Shown here piece after piece: positions 8,046 through 16,021 of a stretch of DNA of 38,507 bases. The DNA is from CAYJXJ01 sp964374095 (GTDB taxonomy: Bacteria; Elusimicrobiota; Elusimicrobia; UBA1565; UBA9628): the NCBI GenBank assembly GCA_964374095.1, contig CAYJXJ010000022.1, forward strand, positions 1 through 38,507. The letters run 5' to 3'. Under the pieces are notes generated by a model. That model was given only the letters and a program-made list of their open reading frames with translations. It was not told the origin of the DNA and did not search any database. Every line of letters begins with the position of its first letter. Positions within the stretch are counted from its first letter, which is position 1. A program made the position numbers and the translations under genes.

Positions 8046-9552
8046 ATGATCTCGCGCTGTCCCAGTTGCGCCGCTGAAGTCCAGGAAGAGGACACGCGCT
8101 GCAAATCCTGCCATTGGGACTTCGTGGCCCTCAAGCACCTGCCTCCGGGAGGGGCGGGAGGCGCCTCCCAGGGGCTTCCACCCGCGCCCGGCCCCGCGGC
8201 GCTCGAAGTCCCGAGCCTGCCCGCATTGTCCGCGTCGCCTCCGCCGCGGGCCGACCCGCCGCCCCCGGCTCCTGCATTGGCGATCGCCCGACTCGCGCCC
8301 TTGGACCGTCCGGCGCCCGCGCCGGCGGCGCCGGAGCCTCCTGCCCCGAGGGCGCCCGCGCCGCCCCCCGCGCCGGCCCTGGAACCGGCCATGCCGCTGC
8401 CCGAGCTCCTCGAGATTCCGTCCCGCGAAGAGCTTGCGAGATCCGCGCCGCCCCGACCCGAGGCCAAGCGGCTTCCGGAGGCCGGGCCCAAACCGCCTTC
8501 CGTCGAGAGGCCTGACGCCCCGCCTTCTCCATCCCCCAGACCCGTCGAGAAGGCCCCCGCGCCTCCCCCCGCCAAACCGCCTCCCGTCCCGCAGCCCCCG
8601 GAGCCCCGATCCAATCCAGCGGAGAGATTTCTCCGAAAGGGTGAAGAAGGCAAGCTCTCTCGTACTCCCGCCACCCGCGGGGGCCGCATGATCGTGGAGG
8701 TCCCCATCGAGGCGCTGGTGCTGGGGTTGGGAGCCTTCATCCTCGTCGCGGCGACGGTGGCCGTTTTTGTCTCCTCCCGGGGCGGCGAAGCTCCTGCCCC
8801 GGGAGTCTCAGCCGTAGCGACGAACTTCACGGCCCGGACGGAGCCTGGGATCACCCCCGCTCCGCCCCCGGAGGTGTCCGCCCCCCCCCCCCCCCCCCCC
8901 CCCGGCCCCCCCCCCCGGGCCCCCCCCCCCCCCCCCCCCCCCCCCCNNNNNNNNNNCTGGGATCACCCCCGCTCCGCCCCCAGAGCCCGCCGCCCCGGCC
9001 CCGCCGCCGCCGCCGCCACCGCCGCCTCCCCCGCCACCCGCGCCGCCACCGCCGGCACCGCCGCCGCCGCCCCCGGCTCCTCGCCCGGCGGCGCCCCCCC
9101 CCTCCCCGGTCAAAGCCGCTCCGGCGTCACCACCCCCGCCCGTCGCGGCGGTCCCCCCGGTTCCCGCCAAGCCCAAACCCACCAAGCCCCAATGGGTCTT
9201 CAAAGGGCGGGTCTACAATCTCCTCAATCTGGAAGCGGTCTACCACGCGCAGCTGGTCTTCAGGGATTCCGCGGGAAACGTCGCGGGGGAGACCGTCAGC
9301 GCCGACGAGGGCCGCTTCACGATCTCCATGGATGCGTTGCCGGAGGGAGGCTACACCCTCGAGGCGAGGCATGCGGATTACCGGCCGAAATACCTCGACG
9401 ACATCGAACCCCCCTTCCGCGACGCTCCCTTCGCGGTGCGGCGGGCCTTGGTCGACTCGGTCCCGCGCAACAAGCGCTGGAGCGGCCGCGTCGACCGGCC
9501 GACTCAGCGCGACTTGGTGATGGTGCCGACGTTGATCGGCGACGAGGAGTAG
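8046..9552 (+). CDS. Zinc-ribbon, proline-rich, single-pass membrane protein with CarboxypepD_reg-like C-terminus (interrupted by an assembly gap)
   Basis: The N-terminus carries a four-cysteine zinc ribbon (Cys5, Cys8, Cys19, Cys22). A long Pro/Ala-rich linker follows, then one membrane helix at about residues 221-242, a second Pro-rich stretch, and a C-terminal domain starting at PKPTKPQWVFKGRVYN. That last domain has the beta-sandwich pattern of carboxypeptidase-regulatory-like domains (GRVYNLLNLEAV, then GRFTISMDALPEGGYTLEARH). The upstream and downstream parts as deposited are in different frames because of the 10-N gap at 8947-8956. A 25-base segment occurs on both sides (8845-8869 and 8957-8981). 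Collapsing that overlap removes 112 bases, restores one frame and gives a continuous 464-residue protein. The layout suggests a cytoplasmic metal-binding head and a periplasmic sandwich domain; the function is unknown. Confidence 0.8.
8947..8956. other. Assembly gap (10 N) with duplicated flanks
   Basis: Ten N follow a run of almost pure C (about 8880-8946). The 25 bases at 8957-8981 repeat 8845-8869 exactly, so the two contigs probably overlap and the C-rich end at 8870-8946 is probably read-end artefact. The N count is a placeholder, not a measured distance. Confidence 0.9.
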
Positions 9553-9555
9553 GCT

Positions 9556-10935
9556 TTAGCGGCGCGCGCCGCGCGATCCCGCCGCGATCTCGGCCTCGAC
9601 GTCGGCGACTTCCTTGGGAACGTCGGTTAGGTTGAGGGGAGGCCCGTCTTTGCGCACCACGATGTCGTCCTCGATGCGCACGCCCCCGACGCCGAGGTAG
9701 CTTTCCGCCTTGGCGAAGTCGACGCTGCCGCGGTGCTTGCGGCGCAGCTCGGGGTCCCTCAGCAGGGCCGAAATGAAGTAGATGCCGGGCTCCATCGTGA
9801 TCACGAAACCGGGCTCCAGCCGCGCCACGAAGCGCACCGGGACCTTGGTGGGGTTGGGGGCCCGGCGCCGCCGCCCGCCCGTGACGTCGTGCACGTCGAG
9901 GCCGAGCATGTGGGTGAGTCCGTGGGGATAGAACAAGCGCACGGCCCCTCCCTGGACCAGGCCCGGGACATCTCCCTTGAGCACCCCCAGGGACTTGAGG
10001 CCTTGGGCGATCATCGCCATGGAGCGCGCATGCAATTCGGAGGAGAGGATGGGGGGACGGGATATCGCGATCATCGCCTTCTGCGCGGCCAGCACGATCT
10101 CATAGATGTCCCGCTGACGCCGTGAGAAGCGGCCGCCGGCCGGGAAGGTGCGGGTGATGTCGGCGGCGTAGCCCTGGTTCTCGGCTCCGGCATCGATGAG
10201 GAGGAGTTCTCCCGGGCGCAGACGCGCGTCGTTGCGCATGTAGTGAAGGACCGCGGCGTTGCGCCCGGCCGCGACGATGGAGGGGTATCCCAGGTGCCTG
10301 AAGCCTTCGCTGCGGCACGCGGCTTCGAAGATCGCCTGGACCTCGTATTCGAACATCCCGGGGCTGGCGATTCGCATCACGAGGCGGTGGGCGCGGCCCG
10401 AAACCTCGCCGGCCCGCCGCATCCGCGCGATTTCCCCCGCGGTCTTGACCGCCCGCAGTTCGTCGAGCGCGTCGCGCAGGGCCGCGGAGCGGGGCGAGAG
10501 GCCGTCGACGCGCGCGCGGGATCGCGCGAGCCGGCGCAGGGAGGCGCGGAGGGCGTAGAGCTTCCGGTAGCCCCGGTGGGCGGCCTTGAGCTCGCCGGGC
10601 AATTGGTCGGCGTAGAGCACGCGGTCGATCCCCCACAGGCGGCGCGCCTCGGCCGGACCTGGAACAGGACCCAGCCAGACGCGGTGGTGATTGTCGATGC
10701 GCGGGATAAAAAGAGTGTGACGCCGGCGTTTCGGGTCCATGAGGAGCAGGCATCCGGCCTCCTCGATGCCCGTGAGATACAGGAAATCCGAATCCTGCCT
10801 GAAAACGTAGTCGACATCGTGGTTGCGCGCGACGGGCAGGCCCCCCGCCAGCAGGATCAGCCCGTCGGAGAGCTTGCTCTCCAGGGCCCGGCGGTGCCGG
10901 CTCCAGGTGTTGGGTTTCGTGGTCCCATTATACAA
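9556..10935 (-). CDS. pepP: Xaa-Pro aminopeptidase (M24B family)
   Basis: This enzyme removes an N-terminal residue preceding proline and uses a two-metal centre in a pita-bread fold. The N-terminal AMP_N-type domain is recognised by FRQDSDFLYLTG. The catalytic domain shows all five metal ligands in order: Asp in LLIDAGAENQG, Asp in ADITRTFP, His in GLTHMLGLDVHD, Glu in TMEPGIYF and Glu in GGVRIEDDI. Length (about 459 aa) is normal for the family. The start is unclear: the frame stays open up to 11181 but conserved sequence begins only near 10900. The TTG at 10935 is chosen as the nearest conventional start. A TATAAT at 10932-10927 overlaps it, which would need an even later, non-standard start if it is the real promoter. 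It converges on the zinc-ribbon gene with three bases between the stops. A cytoplasmic housekeeping peptidase is likely. Confidence 0.88.
   Translation of the reverse strand: MYNGTTKPNTWSRHRRALESKLSDGLILLAGGLPVARNHDVDYVFRQDSDFLYLTGIEEAGCLLLMDPKRRRHTLFIPRIDNHHRVWLGPVPGPAEARRLWGIDRVLYADQLPGELKAAHRGYRKLYALRASLRRLARSRARVDGLSPRSAALRDALDELRAVKTAGEIARMRRAGEVSGRAHRLVMRIASPGMFEYEVQAIFEAACRSEGFRHLGYPSIVAAGRNAAVLHYMRNDARLRPGELLLIDAGAENQGYAADITRTFPAGGRFSRRQRDIYEIVLAAQKAMIAISRPPILSSELHARSMAMIAQGLKSLGVLKGDVPGLVQGGAVRLFYPHGLTHMLGLDVHDVTGGRRRRAPNPTKVPVRFVARLEPGFVITMEPGIYFISALLRDPELRRKHRGSVDFAKAESYLGVGGVRIEDDIVVRKDGPPLNLTDVPKEVADVEAEIAAGSRGARR
10927..10932 (-). promoter_or_regulatory. TATAAT -10 element near the aminopeptidase start
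   Basis: A perfect TATAAT on the minus strand, preceded by TTG. The predicted transcription start is near 10920, close to where homology to Xaa-Pro aminopeptidases begins. No convincing -35 is present. The conflict with the candidate TTG start codon at 10935 is unresolved. Confidence 0.35.
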
Positions 10936-11062
10936 ACCTGCGAAACCAAAAACCCCCCTCCCCCTTCGCGAGGCCGGGGGTCCGTGGTCCCAGGACCGCG
11001 GGGGCCCATCGCCCGGCGCCGCGTGGGTCCCCTGGGTCTTCCCTCCGGAGGCCGCCCGGGCG

Positions 11063-11068
11063 TAGAAT
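11063..11068 (+). promoter_or_regulatory. TAGAAT -10-like element before the MscS-type gene
   Basis: TAGAAT lies only ten bases before the ATG at 11078, so a transcript from here would be leaderless or nearly so. No clear -35 is visible. The region upstream (10976-11040) is rich in GGTCC/GGGTCC motifs, including GGTCC-CA-GGACC at 10986-10997. Confidence 0.3.
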
Positions 11069-11077
11069 GTCTGCGAC

Positions 11078-12895
11078 ATGAAAAACCCTCTCCGCCGCCT
11101 CCTCGCAGTCTCGCTCTCCGGGCTCATCGCCCTGTCCGCTCCATCCCAGGTTCTCGCCCAGCGCGTCGTTCCACGCGTCAACGTCCGGGCCGCGGGTCCC
11201 GCGCCGGGGATGATCGGCGCTACGGGATTGGGAATGCGCAGGAACGGCGCCTTGCCCGGCCCGGGCTCATCCGCGCTCCCGGGATTGGGAAGCGTCCTGC
11301 CGGGAGCCGCGGGGCCCTCCGTTGCTCAAAGCCCGGCTGATATTTCCGAGCAGACGGCGCCGGCAAGCATCGAGTTCGCGGGCCCCGCCGTGAACGCCCA
11401 AGAGCCAGGGGCCGTCCCGTCCGCCGCGGTCAAGGCCGTCGAGGCGCGGAACATACTCGCCGGGCCGGCCGCGGCCGAGACCCAGCCCGCCGCCGAGACC
11501 GCGGACTCCTGGCGCGGATTCTGGAACGCGGGTCCCGACGCGCAGCCGGGACCCGAGGCCGTCGTCGCGGGTTCCGACGTCGGCGGCGCGCCGTCGGGAC
11601 TCGGCAAACCCGGGAAGGCAGCGCGGGTTTCACAGCGCCGAATCCCTAAGTCCGGCCTCTGGGGCGCGGCGGCCGTGGCCGCCGTTCCGACGCTGTCCTG
11701 GTGGCAGTCGGCGTGGACCCATGTCCAGCCCTTCGCGATCGCGCTGGGCGCCCTGGCCGGCACCTACGCGGTCAGTCGCGCCGTGGGCTGGGGCGTTGAG
11801 AAGCTCGCCGCCAAGCTCGGCTGGCGGCCCACCACCCGGGTCGCGGTCAAGATGGGAGTCACCATCGCCCTATTGACGTCGGGGGCCGGCCTGGGGATGC
11901 ACCTGGCGGGGGCCACGACCTCGGCCGTGCTCACCACCTTCGGGGTCGGCGGCATCGCGGTCACCATGGCCGCCAAGGATTTCATCGGCAATTTCCTCGA
12001 AGGGGTCAAGGTCCTCCTCTCCCACCCCTTCGTGGTAGGCGACACGATCTGGATCGGCGACAAGCCCTACAAGGTCCGCGACATGACCCTGCGCTATCTC
12101 GTGCTCGATCATGGGCGGAAGTCGACCCTCATGATCACCTACGACCAGCTCGCCGCCAAGGCGGTGACGATACTCCGCGAGTATGTCCCGAAGCGCAAGA
12201 TCCATCTGCCCTCGCCGCGCCTGCGCGCCTTCTGGGAGGCGGCGACCAGCATCGCCCGCACCGACCTCAAGTCCGCGTCATGGTGGACGGCGGTCGGCGC
12301 GGCCCTGCTGGTGGGGCTTCCCGCGGCCGCGGGGGTGCTGGCGTGGCCGGCCCTGACCACCCTGCTCCCCTACCTCACGGCCATGTCCTGGCTCGTCGCC
12401 GGAGTCGCGGCCCAGAAATGGACCGGGGCGCTCGTGACTCGCCTCGGCGAGAAGCTCGGCTGGCATCCCCAGACCACCGTGGTGATCAAGCTCGCGGCGC
12501 AGGCGCTTTCGCTCATGATCGGCGGCGGCGTCGCCCTGCGGGCGATGGGCGTCACCTGGATGGGTCTGCTGGCCAGCCTGGGCGCCACGTCGATCGCCTT
12601 CGGCTGGGCTTCGGCCGACATCATCGGCAACCTCATCCAGGCCTTCTGGCTGATCACGACCCAGCCCTTCAAGATCGGGGACATCCTCGAGGTCGGCGGC
12701 GTCCAGGGCCAGGTGGTGGACATGAACATGCAGTACATCGCCCTGGCCCAGGACATCATCGTGGACGGGCAGCTGCGCCGCGCCCACACCTTGGTGCCCT
12801 ACTCGGTGATCAAGTCCGCGCCCTTCTCCGTGCTGGCCCCCGAGGACGTCAAGCCCCCCGAGGTCAAGAGCCTCCGCGCGATGGGAACGAAGTAG
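11078..12895 (+). CDS. Tandem double-MscS mechanosensitive channel-like protein
   Basis: A 605-aa protein with a signal peptide (residues 1-28, ending VLAQ), a low-complexity Ala/Pro/Gly region (30-190), and then two copies of an MscS-type module. Copy 1 has hydrophobic helices at about 197-232 and 255-285, a pore-helix-like segment at 289-310 (ending AAKDFIGNFLEGV) and a beta-domain start at PFVVGDTIWIGDKPYKV. Copy 2 has the equivalent helices, a pore segment at 502-523 (ASADIIGNLIQAF) and PFKIGDILEVGGVQGQV. The motif KLGW.P..T.V..K occurs at 246 and 459, exactly 213 residues apart. MscS proteins normally have one module per chain and assemble as heptamers that open under membrane tension. 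Copy 1 lacks most of the downstream beta domain, so it may be structural. The channel family is firm; gating and assembly are unknown. Confidence 0.85.
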   Translation: MKNPLRRLLAVSLSGLIALSAPSQVLAQRVVPRVNVRAAGPAPGMIGATGLGMRRNGALPGPGSSALPGLGSVLPGAAGPSVAQSPADISEQTAPASIEFAGPAVNAQEPGAVPSAAVKAVEARNILAGPAAAETQPAAETADSWRGFWNAGPDAQPGPEAVVAGSDVGGAPSGLGKPGKAARVSQRRIPKSGLWGAAAVAAVPTLSWWQSAWTHVQPFAIALGALAGTYAVSRAVGWGVEKLAAKLGWRPTTRVAVKMGVTIALLTSGAGLGMHLAGATTSAVLTTFGVGGIAVTMAAKDFIGNFLEGVKVLLSHPFVVGDTIWIGDKPYKVRDMTLRYLVLDHGRKSTLMITYDQLAAKAVTILREYVPKRKIHLPSPRLRAFWEAATSIARTDLKSASWWTAVGAALLVGLPAAAGVLAWPALTTLLPYLTAMSWLVAGVAAQKWTGALVTRLGEKLGWHPQTTVVIKLAAQALSLMIGGGVALRAMGVTWMGLLASLGATSIAFGWASADIIGNLIQAFWLITTQPFKIGDILEVGGVQGQVVDMNMQYIALAQDIIVDGQLRRAHTLVPYSVIKSAPFSVLAPEDVKPPEVKSLRAMGTK

Positions 12896-12969
12896 TTTCC
12901 GGATTGGATTCGGCCGTAGCGAAACCGGGGTTCGGAAAACGGGCCCCGGTAAGGAACCCGATTCCCTGA

Positions 12970-13432
12970 GCCGACGAGCTTTCGGTTCAAGCGCTCAAGA
13001 AGACGCACCCCTCGGTGCCGCGGAACAAACAGATCGCGGAGATATTCTACTACGCGGGGATGATCGAGCAGTGGGGTGGTGGAACCCAGCTGATCTTGAA
13101 TGAATGCAAGGCCGCCGGAATGCCGGAGCCGGCCTTCGAGCAGGAGCAGGGTTTTCGGGTAACTTTTAGGAAGGCCGCACAGCTCGCTAAGACTGACCGA
13201 CAAGTACCCCACAAGCACCCCACATGATGGTACTCGGCAAGCTGGGGAGAAAACTAGGGAGAAGATTCTACGCGCCCTACAAGAGAATCCGAGCATCACA
13301 ACGCTTGAGCTGTCCGAGATCGTCGGCCTGACTCTGAAAGCCATTGAGTGGAATATCAAGAAGCTCAAGAGCGATGGACTCGTGAAAAGAATCGGGCCGG
13401 ATAAGGGCGGCCATTGGGAAGTTTCAAGATGA
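12970..13432 (+). pseudogene. Remnant of an AlbA_2/RecG-like transcriptional regulator, N-truncated and frameshifted
   Basis: The frame from 12970 reads ELSVQALKKTHPSVPRNKQ and then IAEIFYYAGMIEQWGGGTQL, the C-terminal HATPase_c_4-like signature of the so-called RecG-like regulators. This frame stops at 13227. From about 13202 the next frame reads KYPTSTPHDGTRQAGEKTRE and continues through a winged helix (LELSEIVGLTLKAIEWNIKK, then LKSDGLVKRIGPDKGGHWEV) to the TGA at 13430-13432. In intact relatives these parts are continuous, so a single +1 shift near 13195-13205 splits the gene. The N-terminal DNA-binding and most of the ATPase-like region are absent, and an in-frame stop lies at 12967. The winged-helix part might still be translated. 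The following gene starts inside its stop codon (ATGA). Confidence 0.7.
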
Positions 13433-13872
13433 GCCAAGCACCCGTCGGTCCCTACGAACCCTGCTCGTGCGGCAGCGGAGCGAAATATAAATTCTGCTGC
13501 CGTGACAAGGATCGCGAAAGCAAACACGCGCAGGCTGGGCCCGCCGAGTTCACAAGAGAGCGCTTCGACCAGCTTGCTGAAGAGGTGGGCATCAAGGAGA
13601 AGTTGGGCGAGCGCGGAGCCGACACGGTGTTCCAGATGGCCCGCCAGATGCATGAGAACCAGCGGACCCGCAAGACGCGGCGGCCGACCCAACTGGAAAC
13701 GCAGGTTGATCCCGAGATTCCGACCGCCGCTGTGGATCTCTCGAACGCCTATCCGAAACCAGAGCCGGTTCGGATGGGCGGAAACCTCGTTTATTTCCGA
13801 GCGGAAGGCGACGAGATGCGCGACTGGGTGAGCGATTGGGATTATGACGCGACGATAGTGGACCGCGAATGA
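13429..13872 (+). CDS. SEC-C motif protein
   Basis: A 147-aa protein starting at ATG 13429, which overlaps the stop of the preceding fragment as ATGA. Residues 10-25 contain CSCGSGAKYKFCC, a textbook SEC-C zinc-binding motif (CxC...CC) also found at the SecA C-terminus and in many small accessory proteins. The rest is charged and probably alpha-helical (LAEEVGIKEKLGERG, then VFQMARQMHENQ), with a C-terminal part I do not recognise. It is co-directional and translationally coupled to the genes on either side. A metal-dependent protein interaction role is plausible, but no partner can be named. Base composition is visibly less GC-rich than the flanking genes. Confidence 0.75.
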   Translation: MSQAPVGPYEPCSCGSGAKYKFCCRDKDRESKHAQAGPAEFTRERFDQLAEEVGIKEKLGERGADTVFQMARQMHENQRTRKTRRPTQLETQVDPEIPTAAVDLSNAYPKPEPVRMGGNLVYFRAEGDEMRDWVSDWDYDATIVDRE

Positions 13873-14114
13873 ATCCAATAGAGGCCTTGAGCCAAAAGCA
13901 AGGCCAGGTTCTCGCTTACATCCACTACTATACCAAGGTCAACCGCCGGCCTCCCGCGGAAGCCGACATTGCGACCTACTTCGTGATGACGCCGCCATCG
14001 GCCCATCAGATGGTCGTTCGATTGGAGAGAAACGGTTTCATTTCAAGGGAGCCGGGGACGGCGAGATCGATCCGGGTGCTTCTGCCGGCAAGCCGGCTCC
14101 CCGCCTTGGAATAG
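13869..14114 (+). CDS. LexA-type winged-helix DNA-binding protein
   Basis: An 81-aa protein starting inside the stop of the SEC-C gene (ATGA at 13869-13872). The sequence LSQKQGQVLAYIHYYTKVNR through PPAEADIATYFVMT and PSAHQMVVRLERNGFISREP matches the N-terminal LexA DNA-binding domain: helix 1, RPPAEADIA before helix 2, a recognition helix, and the G[FL]I.R.PG.ARSI.V wing. The C-terminal autoprotease domain of LexA is absent, so it cannot self-cleave. It probably acts as a small local repressor. The perfect palindrome at 14261-14282 is a candidate operator, by inference only. Confidence 0.72.
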   Translation: MNPIEALSQKQGQVLAYIHYYTKVNRRPPAEADIATYFVMTPPSAHQMVVRLERNGFISREPGTARSIRVLLPASRLPALE

Positions 14115-14144
14115 CCGCCAAATGTGACCTACGGAGGTTTTCTC

Positions 14145-14282
14145 ATGAGCCGCGCCGATCCAGAGGCCGTGCCCCGGCAAATGCGGGAGAGATTCGAAGC
14201 CGTCCGGACCCGGATTTTGCGATGGCGATGCCTTTCGGCCGCATCGCCCTCATGCTACGGTTACCTCCACCGGTGGAGGTAA
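14145..14282 (+). CDS. Small ORF (45 aa), probably a truncated gene
   Basis: ATG 14145 is preceded by a strong Shine-Dalgarno (ACGGAGGT, 14130-14137) at normal spacing. It encodes MSRADPEAVPRQMRERFEAV and about 25 further residues rich in Arg, Ser and Cys. The first 20 residues resemble the start of a family of small proteins beginning with VP..M...F..V (DUF6398-like); the rest does not. I therefore read it as the intact beginning of a gene whose remainder has been lost or replaced. The TAA stop forms the last three bases of the 22-bp palindrome. The family resemblance is tentative. Confidence 0.4.
   Translation: MSRADPEAVPRQMRERFEAVRTRILRWRCLSAASPSCYGYLHRWR
14261..14282. promoter_or_regulatory. 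Perfect 22-bp palindrome
   Basis: TTACCTCCACC is followed immediately by its exact reverse complement, with no loop. Such loop-free symmetry favours binding by a dimeric protein over an RNA hairpin. It lies 147 bases after the LexA-like gene and 32 bases beyond the stop of the minus-strand glycosyltransferase. Confidence 0.55.
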
Positions 14283-14288
14283 AATGGC

Positions 14289-14308
14289 GTCCCTCCGCTG
14301 GGCGGGAC
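14289..14308 (-). terminator. Possible weak terminator of the GT4 operon
   Basis: Read on the minus strand, GTCCC and GGGAC pair around a ten-base centre that can add two more GC pairs. GCCATTTTACC follows. It begins about six bases after the glycosyltransferase stop. The T-tract is short, so confidence is low. Confidence 0.3.
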
Positions 14309-14313
14309 TACTT

Positions 14314-15990
14314 TTATCGGCGGCTCGCCGTGGTCAGGCGGCCCGACCCTGCCGGCGCCGCGGCCGGCAAGGGCCGGCTCCTGACGCGGCCGTAGAGCTC
14401 GACGAAGCGGGCGGCCATCCCGCGCCAGGAATAGGTTTCCTCGGCCAGGGCATGCAGTGCCCTCTTGAATCCGAGATTCCCGACGCCGGTCTCGGGGCGG
14501 GGAGCCAAGGCCAGTATGCGGCCGGCCAGGAGAGCCGTGGCCGAGCCGGGACGGGCGTCATAATAAAGAGGCGAGGACCGGCCGGGAATCTCCCGACCCA
14601 GCGCTCTCAAAACGTCACCCAGGCCTCCCAGATCGGTTCCCAAGGGCACGACTCCGGAGGCCATGGCCTCGACCGTCACCAAAGGGAAGGCCTCCGGGAT
14701 GATGGAGGGGATGGCGCAGAGGTCGGCCAAGGGCAGGCAGAACGGAAGGAATTCCATGGTCAGGTAGCCGGTGAAATGAACCCGGTCCCAGAGGGTTCCC
14801 GGCCGGCCTCTCTGGAACTCGGGGCCATGGCGCTCCAGGAAGCGGTAGAGGTGCTCCAGAGGCCGCGGGTCCGGGTCCAAGGCAAGGAGGGCGTCCTCGT
14901 TGCGGGTGAGCCACTTCAGGTCCCCCTGATCCAGGGTCGCCAGGATCAGTTCCAGGCCCTCGCGGAAGGCCCCGCAGCCGACGATGAGCAGGCGGCAGCG
15001 GGGCAGGCGTCGCAGGACCAGGGGGAGGGCGGCCAGGAGGGTGTGGATTCCCTTGGCGATGTGGTGCTGGCCCACGAAGGCGACGATCGTGTCCCGCCTC
15101 CAGTCGATCCGGGCCAGGCCGCGGGCGAGTCCTTGGTCGGGGGCGAAGGGATTATAGGCGGCGCGCACCTCCGAAACCAGGCTCCGCAGGGCCGCTCCGG
15201 AAGTCCCGTGGCGGACCGCGCGGTAGAGCCGGCGGCGGTGGAGCGTCTTCATGCCGTGAGTCGGGGAGCCGCCGATCCGGGCCAGGAGGCGCCGCGCGCC
15301 CCGCGCGCGCCCCGAGGCCGGGAGAGGCGAGAAGCGCTCCACCTTGATCCCGATGGGGACCTGCGCGATCCTGGGGCGCAGGCGCGGATCGATCGCCAGG
15401 ACGCGCCGCCTCCCGTCTTCGTTGAGCACCGCCACGGCGTCGGCTCCCCCCAACCCCGCGAGGGCGTAGCGGAGGAAGCGGGGGTCTTTCTTGAGCACGT
15501 ACTCGATCATGGTGCCGTGCACCGTCACGACATAGGGGACCCCGGTCCGCTCCTTGATGAGCGAGGCGACGTAAGGCAGGAGCAAGGTGTGCTGCACGTG
15601 CAGGATCTCGAGTCCGCGCCACCGGACGATGCGCTCCAGGGCCGCGATGGTTTCGGCGACGTAGCGGCCGATCTCCCGGTCCGAGAAGTCGGAGAGGACC
15701 TTGGCGGGGAGTTGGCGCATGTCCATGCGCCGGTAGGCCGTGGGGTAAATGGAATGCGCCAACGCGTGCGCCACGCAGCCCGCGGCCTTGGGGTGGACGA
15801 AGAGGCGTTCCGGCTCGGCGCCGTCGTGGAGGAAGGCCTCGCGGATCCAGGGATAGTCCTGGGGTTTCTGCTCGGCGCTGATCAGGTCCACCGATTCCCC
15901 GGCGAGGCTCAAGGCCTCGGCCAGGAGGCGGACGTAGAGGCAGGACCCGGAGCCGAAGAGCTGGTAGGGGTGGACCAGGCCGATCCTCAT
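14314..15990 (-). CDS. GT4 family (GT-B fold) glycosyltransferase
   Basis: A 558-aa glycosyltransferase. The N-terminal acceptor domain opens with MRIGLVHPYQLFGSGSCLYV, which carries the Gly-rich loop of GT4 enzymes, and contains LEILHVQHTLLLPYV and VVTVHGTMIEYV. The donor domain has IVAFVGQHHIAKGIHTLLAA, LLIVGCGAFREGLE and the E-x7-E signature EAFPLVTVEAM that contacts the nucleotide sugar. Compared with typical GT4 enzymes (about 380-420 aa) there are insertions of roughly 60 residues between the two domains and about 50 within the donor domain. It is the third gene of a minus-strand set with a UDP-sugar pyrophosphorylase and a STAS protein. A Shine-Dalgarno (AAGGGGGG) precedes the ATG. It likely transfers a UDP- or GDP-sugar in the cytoplasm during glycan synthesis; donor and acceptor are unknown. 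Confidence 0.88.
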   Translation of the reverse strand: MRIGLVHPYQLFGSGSCLYVRLLAEALSLAGESVDLISAEQKPQDYPWIREAFLHDGAEPERLFVHPKAAGCVAHALAHSIYPTAYRRMDMRQLPAKVLSDFSDREIGRYVAETIAALERIVRWRGLEILHVQHTLLLPYVASLIKERTGVPYVVTVHGTMIEYVLKKDPRFLRYALAGLGGADAVAVLNEDGRRRVLAIDPRLRPRIAQVPIGIKVERFSPLPASGRARGARRLLARIGGSPTHGMKTLHRRRLYRAVRHGTSGAALRSLVSEVRAAYNPFAPDQGLARGLARIDWRRDTIVAFVGQHHIAKGIHTLLAALPLVLRRLPRCRLLIVGCGAFREGLELILATLDQGDLKWLTRNEDALLALDPDPRPLEHLYRFLERHGPEFQRGRPGTLWDRVHFTGYLTMEFLPFCLPLADLCAIPSIIPEAFPLVTVEAMASGVVPLGTDLGGLGDVLRALGREIPGRSSPLYYDARPGSATALLAGRILALAPRPETGVGNLGFKRALHALAEETYSWRGMAARFVELYGRVRSRPLPAAAPAGSGRLTTASRR

Positions 15991-16021
15991 CCCGCCCCCT
16001 TGGCCCGAGGCAGGGCCGCCA

